From: Devosia chinhatensis
GTDB lineage: Bacteria > Pseudomonadota > Alphaproteobacteria > Rhizobiales > Devosiaceae
Direction: 5' to 3'
DNA length: 64,000 bases
Assembly (NCBI RefSeq): GCF_000969445.1
Contig: NZ_JZEY01000061.1
Span: 62,001 to 126,000, forward strand
The translations under genes and the position numbers were made by a program. The notes under the pieces were generated by a model. It saw only the letters and a list, made by a program, of their open reading frames with translations, was not told the origin of the DNA and searched no databases. This document shows positions 17,143-25,457 of the stretch, in pieces (within the stretch, counting starts at the first letter, position 1; each line of letters opens with the position of its first letter).

Positions 17143-18555
17143 ATGAGCCGCATTGTCATCGTATCGAACCGCACTCCCGGCAAAGGCCCGGTCGCTGGCG
17201 GCCTGGCAGTGGCATTGCGCAAGGTACTGAGCGAACGCGAAGGGTTCTGGTTCGGCTGGTCGGGAAAGTTGACCGAGCAGCCGGCGCGAGAGGCCCGCTT
17301 CGAGGATATCGATGGCCTGCAGGTGGGCCAGATCGATCTCACCCGCGATGATCACCACGCCTATTATGCGGGATTTTCCAATTCTATCCTCTGGCCGAGT
17401 TTTCACCTCCGCCTCGACCTCGCAACCATAGAAAGCCATTGGTACGAAGGTTATCGCCGGGTGAACCACCAGTTCGCCCGCGCTTTGCTGCCCCTGCTCA
17501 AGCCGGATGACGTCATCTGGGTGCATGACTACCATCTCATCCCGCTGGCTTCCGAACTGCGCGCGCTCGGTGCGCGCAATCGCATCGGCTTCTATCTGCA
17601 CATCCCCTTTCCCACGGCGGATGCGCTCTATGCAATTCCGCACCATGAGGAATTGATGCGCGATCTCTCGCGCTATGATCTCGTGGGCATGCAGGCCCGC
17701 CGCGACGTGGCCGCCTTCACGGAATTCGCCGAGCATCAGATGCCCTCCACTTTTGGCGGCCATCGCAGCGAAACCATCGATTTCAGCCGCACGGAAGTCG
17801 ATGCCTTCCCGATCGGCTCGGACCCGGATGCCTTCGCGCGGCTTTCTGTCAGCCCGGCGGGAACCAAGATGGTGCATCGGATGAAGCGGGCCTTGGGGGA
17901 TCAGCGGCTTATTCTTGGCGTGGATAGGCTCGATTATTCCAAGGGCCTGCCGCAACGGGTCGAGGCCTATGAAAAGCTCCTGGCCAACAATGCCCGCTTG
18001 CGTCGCTCCGTGCACCTGCTTCAGGTAGCGCCGCCCTCGCGCGACAGCATCAAGGAATATCAGGAAACGAGCGATACGCTCGACGCTATGTGCGGACGCG
18101 TCATGGGGCATTTCGCCGAACCTGACTGGCAGCCTCTGACCTATGTGAAGCGCGCCTACGGCCAGCCGAGCCTGGCCGGGCTTTATCGCTTGGCCAAGGT
18201 GGGCCTGGTGACACCGCTTCGCGATGGCATGAACCTTGTGGCCCACGAATATGTGGGGTCGCAGAATCCGGCCGATCCAGGCGTGCTGGTCCTGTCCCGT
18301 TTTGCCGGTGCTGCGGAAATCTTTCCCGAGGCGCTTCTCGTCAACCCGTTCGATACCGACGAGACTGCCGAAGCACTGCGCATCGCTCTCGACATGCCGA
18401 TCGAGGAACGCCAGCAGCGCTGGCAGGCCCTGATGAACGCGGCCAAGCACCACAATGTCGATAACTGGGCCGCAAGCTTTCTTGACCGCCTTGCCCCAGG
18501 GTCGATGCCGCAGAGCGGCACCCGCGACATTCTTTACCTCGCCTCCGTCGCCTGA
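17143..18555 (+). CDS. otsA: Trehalose-6-phosphate synthase
   Basis: GT20 glycosyltransferase, 470 aa, joining UDP-glucose and glucose-6-phosphate. Visible motifs: NRTPGKGPVAGGLAVAL near the N-terminus (donor/phosphate loop), WVHDYHLIPLASELR, HIPFPTADALYAIP, GVDRLDYSKGLPQRVEAY and the C-terminal TPLRDGMNLVAHEYV. Length matches the family (about 460-480 aa). The AAAAGGAG ribosome site lies 10 nt before the ATG. It is the second gene of otsBA and is closed by a strong bidirectional terminator. Confidence 0.96.
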   Translation: MSRIVIVSNRTPGKGPVAGGLAVALRKVLSEREGFWFGWSGKLTEQPAREARFEDIDGLQVGQIDLTRDDHHAYYAGFSNSILWPSFHLRLDLATIESHWYEGYRRVNHQFARALLPLLKPDDVIWVHDYHLIPLASELRALGARNRIGFYLHIPFPTADALYAIPHHEELMRDLSRYDLVGMQARRDVAAFTEFAEHQMPSTFGGHRSETIDFSRTEVDAFPIGSDPDAFARLSVSPAGTKMVHRMKRALGDQRLILGVDRLDYSKGLPQRVEAYEKLLANNARLRRSVHLLQVAPPSRDSIKEYQETSDTLDAMCGRVMGHFAEPDWQPLTYVKRAYGQPSLAGLYRLAKVGLVTPLRDGMNLVAHEYVGSQNPADPGVLVLSRFAGAAEIFPEALLVNPFDTDETAEALRIALDMPIEERQQRWQALMNAAKHHNVDNWAASFLDRLAPGSMPQSGTRDILYLASVA

Positions 18556-18586
18556 CGACAGAGGCGAGAACGCTTCAGAACAAAAA

Positions 18587-18612
18587 AAGGGCGGTCCATC
18601 GGGACCGCCCTT
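18587..18612. terminator. Bidirectional terminator between otsA and the DEAD-box helicase gene
   Basis: An 11-bp perfect stem AAGGGCGGTCC / GGACCGCCCTT with a 4-nt loop, flanked by A7 on the left and a T-rich tail on the right, so it can act on both strands. It sits between two convergent stop codons (18555 and 18619). Confidence 0.9.
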
Positions 18613-18618
18613 AATTTG

Positions 18619-20073
<1,455 letters not shown>

Positions 20074-20367
20074 GGTGCGCGATGCCGCGCAGGCGCCATG
20101 CTGCACGCAGCGTGACGCTTCTTCAAAATGCAATCGGGCGATAGGAAATATCGCGCGGGTGCTGGCTCAAACCCGGTATGAGATCATCGGGCCGACTTCG
20201 CCGCTCACCGCATGAGTAAGAAGAGAAGTCCATCGACGGCCCTAGGCCGCGACGCAGGGCACATATGGGGGAACTGCCCGAAAATAGCAAGCTTTGGCTG
20301 CGCATGGGTGAACTGCAGCGGCAAGATCACCCCGCATGACGCGGGCTCATGTCAGACGGGTACGGGG
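20074..20367. other. Intergenic region, helicase leader and end of the molybdo-enzyme operon
   Basis: 294 nt without a convincing gene. A small hairpin CCCGC-ATGAC-GCGGG (20331-20345) lies just past the end of the leftward molybdo-enzyme operon but has no T-run. The part next to the helicase start holds GC-rich inverted repeats that could fold in its mRNA leader. No operator or promoter could be assigned with confidence. Confidence 0.4.
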
Positions 20368-21159
20368 CTAGATGCCGCCGTACCAGTCATAGCCATTGTC
20401 CTCCCAATAGCCGCCCTTGCCGCGACCGAACGGCGCGAGGTCATCCACCAGCTCGATCGTGTGCAGATATTTGGGCTGCTTGTAACCCAGCGCCCGCTCT
20501 ATCCGCAGGCGGATTGGCGCACCATTGCTCACCGGCAATGCCTGGTCATTGAGCCCATAGCTGAGAATACTCTGCGGGTGATAGGCGTCGACGAGATCCG
20601 AGCTCGTGTAATAGAGCACGTCCCCGCTCAGTGTCCGCTGGATATTGTCGAAGCAGTGATAGACGGCATAGCGAGCGCCAGGCCTCACCCCCGCCTGATC
20701 CAGCACCGGGCCGAGCGGCGTCCCCGTCCATTTGGCAATACAGCTCCATCCCTCGACGCAATCATGGCGCGTGATCTGGGTGCGGCTGGGCATGTTGCGC
20801 AATTCGGCCAGCGAAAAGCTGACCTCGCGGTCGACCATGCCCTTGATGGTCAGCCGATAGGGCTCGAAATTGGCTTCGCGCAGGAACATGTATTCGGGCG
20901 TTGTCGGCTCGGTCGAACCATTCGGCTTCATCCCCTGCCGGATTTCGCTTTGCGCATATTCCCGCGCCAGCACCTGATCGCCAATCAGCGCACGCTGCGC
21001 GGAATAGGTCAGCACATTGGCGCGCTCCATGACTGCGCGCACCCTATTGTCGCGTTGAGCGAGGAAATCGAACTGGTCGCAGCCCGACACGGCAAGGCCC
21101 GAGCCCAGTGCGGCCGAACCGAGCAGGAAGCGGCGGCGATTGATGATCAGCCGGCTCAT
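20368..21159 (-). CDS. Molybdopterin-dependent oxidoreductase (sulfite oxidase/YedY-like), exported
   Basis: 263 aa. The N-terminal MSRLIINRRRFLLGSAALG is a twin-arginine signal, so the folded cofactor-loaded enzyme would be exported. The sulfite-oxidase-type Mo domain is visible with the conserved cysteine in ITRHDCVEGWSC and the adjacent VSFSLAELRNMP. Family members include MsrP (methionine sulfoxide reductase) and sulfite dehydrogenases; which substrate applies is unclear. Its start overlaps the cytochrome gene stop by 4 nt, and that cytochrome is the probable electron partner. The operon is headed by an ECF-type promoter at 22425-22450. Confidence 0.85.
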   Translation of the reverse strand: MSRLIINRRRFLLGSAALGSGLAVSGCDQFDFLAQRDNRVRAVMERANVLTYSAQRALIGDQVLAREYAQSEIRQGMKPNGSTEPTTPEYMFLREANFEPYRLTIKGMVDREVSFSLAELRNMPSRTQITRHDCVEGWSCIAKWTGTPLGPVLDQAGVRPGARYAVYHCFDNIQRTLSGDVLYYTSSDLVDAYHPQSILSYGLNDQALPVSNGAPIRLRIERALGYKQPKYLHTIELVDDLAPFGRGKGGYWEDNGYDWYGGI

Positions 21160-22004
21160 GAGCGATCTCCCTCTTGGCTTTGTGTACCGGGACTGGTCCG
21201 ATACCAGCCGGTAATCATCGAGCGCAGCTCGTTAATCGGCCCGGCCAGCAAGACCATGGCGATATGGACGATGAAGAACGCCACGAGGAGCACCATGACG
21301 ACGAAATGGATGGTGCGTGCCGTCTGACGCCCCCCGAACACGTCGAGAAGCCACGGCCAGGCAGCATCCATGCCAGGGCTCATGGTCAGGCCGGTGAGGA
21401 TGATCAGCGGAAAGAGGACGAAGAAAACGGTGAAATAGCTCAGCTTCTGCAACGGCGAATAGACCCGCCCATGATGGAAGCGGAAGCGTGCGTGGTCGAG
21501 AACATCCCGTGGCAGGCCGCCGACATCGCTTGGCTTGGGGAGGATGTCCCGCCGCAGATGCCCGTTGATGAAGCTCGCCAGGAACCAGACGAACAATGCC
21601 GCAACGAAGATCCAGCCGAAGAAAAAGTGTACGACGCGCCCTGTCGCAAGATCACGAAACGAAGGAATGGTAACGCTGCCTGGAAAAGCCGTATAGACAG
21701 GATTGCCCTCCGGTCCGCTCATCCCCAGGATGCCGCTTGTATCATAGGTCTGCCCGAAAACGGTCGTTTGCCCGCGCGGTCCTTCGGGCGTGTTGATGGC
21801 CCCGATCCGCAAGACGGCGTTGTCGAATTCGAACCCGCTCTGCTGCCCTATATACAGTGCTGGATGGGCGTTGAAGATCTGCAACCCCGACAGCAAAAGG
21901 AAGAACAGGCAAAGCGCCCATGTCCAATGGGTCAGCCGCGTCCAGATGGACTGGCGATAGACCAGTGGGCCACGTTGCGGCGGCGCAATTTCCGGCTCTG
22001 TCAT
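21156..22004 (-). CDS. Membrane b-type cytochrome (b561/thiosulfate reductase-like)
   Basis: 282 aa inner-membrane protein with four or five hydrophobic helices and histidines placed to bind heme b (RLTHWTWALCLFFLLL, GRVVHFFFGWIFV, RTIHFVVMVLLVAFFIVHIAM). It would carry electrons between the quinone pool and the Tat-exported molybdo-enzyme encoded next (4-nt overlap). The ATG at 22004 is 5 nt from GGGAGG; ATG 22007 is too close and the longer frame to 22058 has no ribosome site. Confidence 0.85.
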   Translation of the reverse strand: MTEPEIAPPQRGPLVYRQSIWTRLTHWTWALCLFFLLLSGLQIFNAHPALYIGQQSGFEFDNAVLRIGAINTPEGPRGQTTVFGQTYDTSGILGMSGPEGNPVYTAFPGSVTIPSFRDLATGRVVHFFFGWIFVAALFVWFLASFINGHLRRDILPKPSDVGGLPRDVLDHARFRFHHGRVYSPLQKLSYFTVFFVLFPLIILTGLTMSPGMDAAWPWLLDVFGGRQTARTIHFVVMVLLVAFFIVHIAMVLLAGPINELRSMITGWYRTSPGTQSQEGDRS

Positions 22005-22088
22005 CATTCCCTCCCACCAAAAACGTGGCGACCACCTGCACTCATAACGTTGCATCATATTGCGCAGATGGCCGCCGTCACGACAACT

Positions 22089-22370
22089 TTACTGCGCGGA
22101 CGTCATTGAGTCGCCGCCCATGGCATCGTGTCCCTTGTGAAAGTCCTGGCACGCTGTCTCGGCCACCATGGCGACATCCGAAAAGGTGATGGCCTTGGCC
22201 TGCGCTATGCAGGTGGCGAAGTCTTCCTCGCTCATCGTGGCCATCATGCTGTCGCCACCCATACTGTCCATCATCGGATCGGTGGCCACGGCATCCTGCG
22301 CCTGGGCTGCGCTAGCCAGCGTCATCAGCAGAGCAGACAATACAGAGATTGCAAGAAATTTGGTGGACAT
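22089..22370 (-). CDS. Small Met-rich exported protein, two MGGDSM repeats
   Basis: 93 aa. A signal peptide (MSTKFLAISVLSALLMTLASAAQA-Q) precedes a mature part with many methionines, two copies of MGGDSM (residues 37-42 and 84-89) and two cysteines (C54, C74). It recalls the MXKDX-type Met-rich peptides found beside SigF-like sigma factors; metal (copper) binding or methionine oxidation sensing are possible roles, both inferred. ATG 22370 has GGGAG. It is first in the leftward operon. Confidence 0.75.
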   Translation of the reverse strand: MSTKFLAISVLSALLMTLASAAQAQDAVATDPMMDSMGGDSMMATMSEEDFATCIAQAKAITFSDVAMVAETACQDFHKGHDAMGGDSMTSAQ

Positions 22371-22424
22371 GATCAGGCTCCCTTGAACGACCGCAGCCCA
22401 TTGCCAGCGATTCATGCAAGCCCA

Positions 22425-22450
22425 TTCGTGCGCCTCCCAAACTTGGTTAC
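22425..22450 (-). promoter_or_regulatory. ECF sigma promoter for the Met-rich/cytochrome/molybdo-enzyme operon
   Basis: On the minus strand GTAACC (22450-22445), exactly 16 nt, then CGAA (22428-22425). This is the same bipartite motif as at 22496-22521 on the other strand, and from memory it matches the reported Caulobacter SigF promoter GTAACC-N16-CGAA. The predicted transcript would start near 22418, giving a leader of about 48 nt before ATG 22370. Confidence 0.75.
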
Positions 22451-22495
22451 GGCTTCACGCAGCCGTGTTCTGTGATCGCTTTTTTATCCAGCCAT

Positions 22496-22521
22496 GTAAC
22501 CTCTCCCATGCCGCAAGCGAA
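22496..22521 (+). promoter_or_regulatory. ECF sigma promoter for the sigma/anti-sigma pair
   Basis: GTAACC (22496-22501), 16-nt spacer, CGAA (22518-22521), exact. Transcription would begin about 22528, just 4 nt before ATG 22532, so the sigma gene would be nearly leaderless. The motif overlaps the alternative start ATG 22508, which argues against that start. Its identity with the divergent motif implies autoregulation by the sigma factor encoded here. Confidence 0.75.
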
Positions 22522-22531
22522 TGGGCTGGTG

Positions 22532-23083
22532 ATGCAGGCAGATGCCATTGAAGAACGGATGCGCACACTCATGCTCGCGGCGCTGGATGGCGACGCGGTG
22601 GCATACAGGAAGCTTTTGTCCGAGCTCACCCGCTATCTTAAGCCTTGGTTTGCCCGCCGCCTGAGCCCTGCCCATGCCGCCCATGCGGAGGACCTCGTGC
22701 AAGAGACCCTGCTCGCGATACATTCGCGTCGCGCGACCTATGACAGGAACCGCCCTTTCACCGCCTGGCTTCATGCCGTGGCGCACCACAAATTCGTCGA
22801 TCATATCCGCCGCTATTCCATCCGCCCAACCATCGCTCTGGAAGACGACGCGTCTGTTTTTGCAGTGGATGAAAGCGGCCAGAGCGCAGATCGGCACGAC
22901 GTGGAAATCGCCTTGGCGCACATTCCTGATCGCACCGCCGACCTCATCCGCCAGACTCGCATTGAGGGCGCCAGCATCGCCGAAGCTGCCGCACGCCATA
23001 ACATGAGCGAGACCGCCGCCAAGGTGAGCATTCACCGTGGCCTCAAATCCCTGATGCAACGCTTTGCCGGAGGCGACACATGA
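22532..23083 (+). CDS. sigF: ECF sigma factor (SigF-like)
   Basis: 183 aa sigma-70-family factor: region 2 (AHAEDLVQETLLAIHSRRATYDRNRPFTAWLHAVAHHKFVDHIRR) and region 4 (ALAHIPDRTADLIRQTRIEGASIAEAAARHNMSETAAKVSIHRGLKSL). The neighbouring DUF1109/NrsF membrane protein identifies it as the SigF type, which responds to metals or oxidative stress in Caulobacter. ATG 22532 was chosen since the promoter motif lies over the alternative ATG 22508. It overlaps the anti-sigma gene by 4 nt. Confidence 0.88.
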   Translation: MQADAIEERMRTLMLAALDGDAVAYRKLLSELTRYLKPWFARRLSPAHAAHAEDLVQETLLAIHSRRATYDRNRPFTAWLHAVAHHKFVDHIRRYSIRPTIALEDDASVFAVDESGQSADRHDVEIALAHIPDRTADLIRQTRIEGASIAEAAARHNMSETAAKVSIHRGLKSLMQRFAGGDT

Positions 23084-23715
23084 CAAACGATCTCATTGAT
23101 CGCCTCGCCTCCGATCTCAAGCCCACCCCGCCGCGCGCCATGGAACGGCGTTTGGCATTTGCATTCACCATCGGCCTCATCATGGCCTGCATCGGCGGCG
23201 CCATCCTGCTCACCGCCATCGGACGACCTTTCGGTGCGGCTTTCGGCAGCCCGATGTTCTGGGTAAAGGCCGGCTATACGCTCGCCTTCGGCATGCTCGG
23301 CCTCGCCGCCACGCCCGTTCTGGCTCGGCCCGATGGGCGCATAATCTGGCCGCTGGCCGGCGCCGCCCTGCTTGTCGTGCTCGCGCTCTCGCTAGGCACG
23401 ATATCATGGATGGCTGACGATTGGGCCCGGCCAGCGCTAATGGGCGGCACGGCCATGGTTTGCCCCTGGCTGATCACCCTCACCGGCGCGCCGATCCTTT
23501 GTGCCCTGCTCGCAGCTCTGCGCACGGCCGCCCCTCGGTCAGCGACGTTGGCAGGCTTTGCCGCCGGGCTTGTCGCCGGAGGGTTTGGCGCCTGGGCCTA
23601 TGCCTTCTATTGCGGGGAAACCGGCCTGATGTTCATGGCTGTCTGGTACACTCTCGGGATTCTGATGACGGCCCTGCTCGGGGCCATCCTGGGGCGCCTG
23701 CTTCTGCGCTGGTAA
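23080..23715 (+). CDS. nrsF: Membrane anti-sigma factor, NrsF/DUF1109 family
   Basis: 211 aa inner-membrane protein. A short cytoplasmic N-terminus (MTNDLIDRLASDLKPTPPRAMERRLAFAF) precedes six hydrophobic helices, the last reaching the C-terminus. NrsF proteins sequester their SigF partner and release it upon metal or oxidant stress; three periplasmic or membrane cysteines (e.g. in AYAFYCGETG and GTAMVCPW) are candidate sensing residues. The start overlaps the sigma stop by 4 nt, so both are translationally coupled. Confidence 0.87.
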   Translation: MTNDLIDRLASDLKPTPPRAMERRLAFAFTIGLIMACIGGAILLTAIGRPFGAAFGSPMFWVKAGYTLAFGMLGLAATPVLARPDGRIIWPLAGAALLVVLALSLGTISWMADDWARPALMGGTAMVCPWLITLTGAPILCALLAALRTAAPRSATLAGFAAGLVAGGFGAWAYAFYCGETGLMFMAVWYTLGILMTALLGAILGRLLLRW

Positions 23716-23783
23716 CCGGCCTGCCAATGAGAACGACGCCGCAGCCAAGGCCGCAGCGTCCACAGGTTAAAAGGCCGGCATGC

Positions 23784-24479
23784 TTACTCGGCGAGTGCCT
23801 GGGCGTAACGGTCGGACACTTCATCCCAGTTCACCACATCCCACCAATTGCTCAGATATTCCGCGCGGCGGTTGTTGTAGGTGAGATAGTAGGCGTGTTC
23901 CCACACGTCATTGCCCAAAACGGGCGTGCCCTGCACTTCGGCCAGGTCCATCAGCGGATTATCCTGGTTTGGCGTCGTGGTGATTTCGAGTTCACCGGCA
24001 TCGGTTACCACCAGCCATACCCAGCCCGAACCGAACCGACCAGCACCGGCTTCCTCGAAGGCCGCCTTGAACTCGTCCATTGAGCCATAGACCGCATCGA
24101 TCGCCGCCGCAAAGTCATCGCTGGGCTCACCGGCTTCTTCGACCGGCCCGATGATCTGCCAGAAGAAGGTATGGTTCCAATGGCCGCCGGCGCTATTGCG
24201 GATCCCCGTAGGATATTCGCTCGCCGATGCGACCAAGTCCTCGACATTGGCGTCAGCAGGGATGGTGCCGTCTTCGACAGCATTGTTGAGGTTGTCGACA
24301 AAGCTCTGATGGTGCTTGCTGTGATGCAGCTCCATCGTTTGCGCGTCGATCACTGGTTCGAGCGCGTCATAATCGTAGCCGAGCTCCGGCAGGCTGAAGG
24401 CTGCACTTTCCTGGGCCATGGCCGGCATGGAAAGGGCGAGGACGGCGATCGCGGCGCCGGTAGCGGGCATGAAATTCAT
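23784..24479 (-). CDS. sodA: Exported Fe/Mn-family superoxide dismutase, Mn-like signature
   Basis: 231 aa including a signal peptide (MNFMPATGAAIAVLALSMPAMA-Q), so it acts outside the cytoplasm. Metal ligands are in ELHHSKHHQSF, GGHWNHTFFW and NDVWEHAYYL. GG before the second ligand and NQDNPLM in the C-terminal domain are the E. coli MnSOD-type pattern; FeSOD has AAQ and no NQD. Mn or cambialistic metal use is inferred. The start has AAAGGA. It is close to, but not under a visible motif of, the SigF pair. Confidence 0.88.
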   Translation of the reverse strand: MNFMPATGAAIAVLALSMPAMAQESAAFSLPELGYDYDALEPVIDAQTMELHHSKHHQSFVDNLNNAVEDGTIPADANVEDLVASASEYPTGIRNSAGGHWNHTFFWQIIGPVEEAGEPSDDFAAAIDAVYGSMDEFKAAFEEAGAGRFGSGWVWLVVTDAGELEITTTPNQDNPLMDLAEVQGTPVLGNDVWEHAYYLTYNNRRAEYLSNWWDVVNWDEVSDRYAQALAE

Positions 24480-24583
24480 CGTTTGGGTTCCTTTGACGAT
24501 ACAGGGAGCAAACCTGCCCCCTGCACATCAAGTTCCCCGGCAATTTTCGCGAGGCGATAAGACTTTCGTGTTCGCGGTGCCGC

Positions 24584-25234
24584 CTATTGCTCGTCGCGGG
24601 CAGCCCAGTTCATGCCGCGACGCAGGATCGTGGCCATATTGGCGTTCTCGAATTCCTTGGCGCTGTGCCCCAGCGTCATATGGAACACGCGCCCTTTGCC
24701 GTGCTGGCGCTTCCAGGCGACCGGCATCACCACACCGTCGATCCAGTCGGCATGCTCGCCGGTAAAGGTCGTGGTCGCCAGCACTTCGATCGACGGATCG
24801 ACATGCATGTAATATTGCTCGGACGTGTAGGGGAACGACTTGATCCCCGCCATGATCGGATCGTCGGGCTTGGCGACGTCCACCGTATAGTCGATGATAT
24901 TGCCCGGATGGGCGACCCATTGGCCACCGACCATGAACTGATAATCCACCGCATCGCGGAACGCATCGCTCATGCCGCCATGATGGCCGGCGAGCCCCAC
25001 ACCGCTCTGCACGGCCTTGGTAAGGTTCTCGACCTCTTCTTTGGCGATCTTGCTCATGGTGTAGATCGGGATGATCAGCGACAGCTCATGAATGGACGGA
25101 TCGGCAAAGGCGCTGGTTTCCGTTGCGGTGCGCACCGAGAATCCATCTTCATGCAGCCAGCGGCGATAGATAGAGGCACACTCCTCCGGGTCATGACCTT
25201 CCCAGCCACCATAGACGATCAAAGCACTGCGCAT
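24584..25234 (-). CDS. ThuA-like glutamine-amidotransferase-fold protein
   Basis: 216 aa ThuA family protein (class I glutamine amidotransferase-like fold, no cysteine nucleophile obvious), a family tied to 3-keto-sugar metabolism. Features: SALIVYGGWEGHDPEE, VGLAGHHGGMSDAFRD, QWVAHPGNIIDY, KGRVFHMTLGHSAKEF. Only weak similarity to the thuA gene product at 30313-31101 is apparent, so it is a distant paralog, not a duplicate. ATG 25234 fits the domain; ribosome site GGGG-like. Confidence 0.8.
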   Translation of the reverse strand: MRSALIVYGGWEGHDPEECASIYRRWLHEDGFSVRTATETSAFADPSIHELSLIIPIYTMSKIAKEEVENLTKAVQSGVGLAGHHGGMSDAFRDAVDYQFMVGGQWVAHPGNIIDYTVDVAKPDDPIMAGIKSFPYTSEQYYMHVDPSIEVLATTTFTGEHADWIDGVVMPVAWKRQHGKGRVFHMTLGHSAKEFENANMATILRRGMNWAARDEQ

Positions 25235-25325
25235 CTGGATACCCCGCAAATCAAACGCGCGGAGAATACCCTACTGGTTCGGTATTGAAACCCCATCGCC
25301 GCCATCGTGTGCAGGAGGCTTCACA

Positions 25326-25364
25326 GGTCAAAATTTGACCAAAAGGTCCACTTTCGCCTGTCAT
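25326..25364 (+). promoter_or_regulatory. Operator cluster upstream of the 5'-nucleotidase gene
   Basis: Perfect palindrome GGTCAAA-A-TTTGACC (25326-25340) runs into GACC-AAAA-GGTC (25337-25348) and CCACTTT; three GGTC-type half-sites are thus phased. The core ACCAAAAGGTCCACTTT closely matches the puuE-uraD promoter sequence at 9373-9390 (15 of 18 bases over the aligned segment). CTGTCATAAAT (25358-25368) matches the first half of a PhoB box but the second half is poor. Confidence 0.45.
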
Positions 25365-25457
25365 AAATAGCTGCTTAACTGCTTCTCGACGCGGACGCCT
25401 AACGTCTGGTGCGGCATTGCTGCGACGTCGAACACAAAAAGCAAAGGGATAACAGGG

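Noticed and set aside
15982-18453. Long minus-strand open frame opposite otsB and otsA
   Set aside because: Its length follows from high GC and the third-base bias of the two clear trehalose genes on the other strand; the sequence resembles no protein. Only the last 46 codons (15982-16119) are plausible as an independent small gene.
20123-20305. Small minus-strand frame of 60 codons upstream of the helicase
   Set aside because: No ribosome site, no recognisable composition, and it overlaps the likely helicase leader.
25358-25375. PhoB box ahead of 5'-nucleotidase
   Set aside because: CTGTCATAAAT matches the first half, but the second half (AGCTGCT) does not, so no complete box is claimed.
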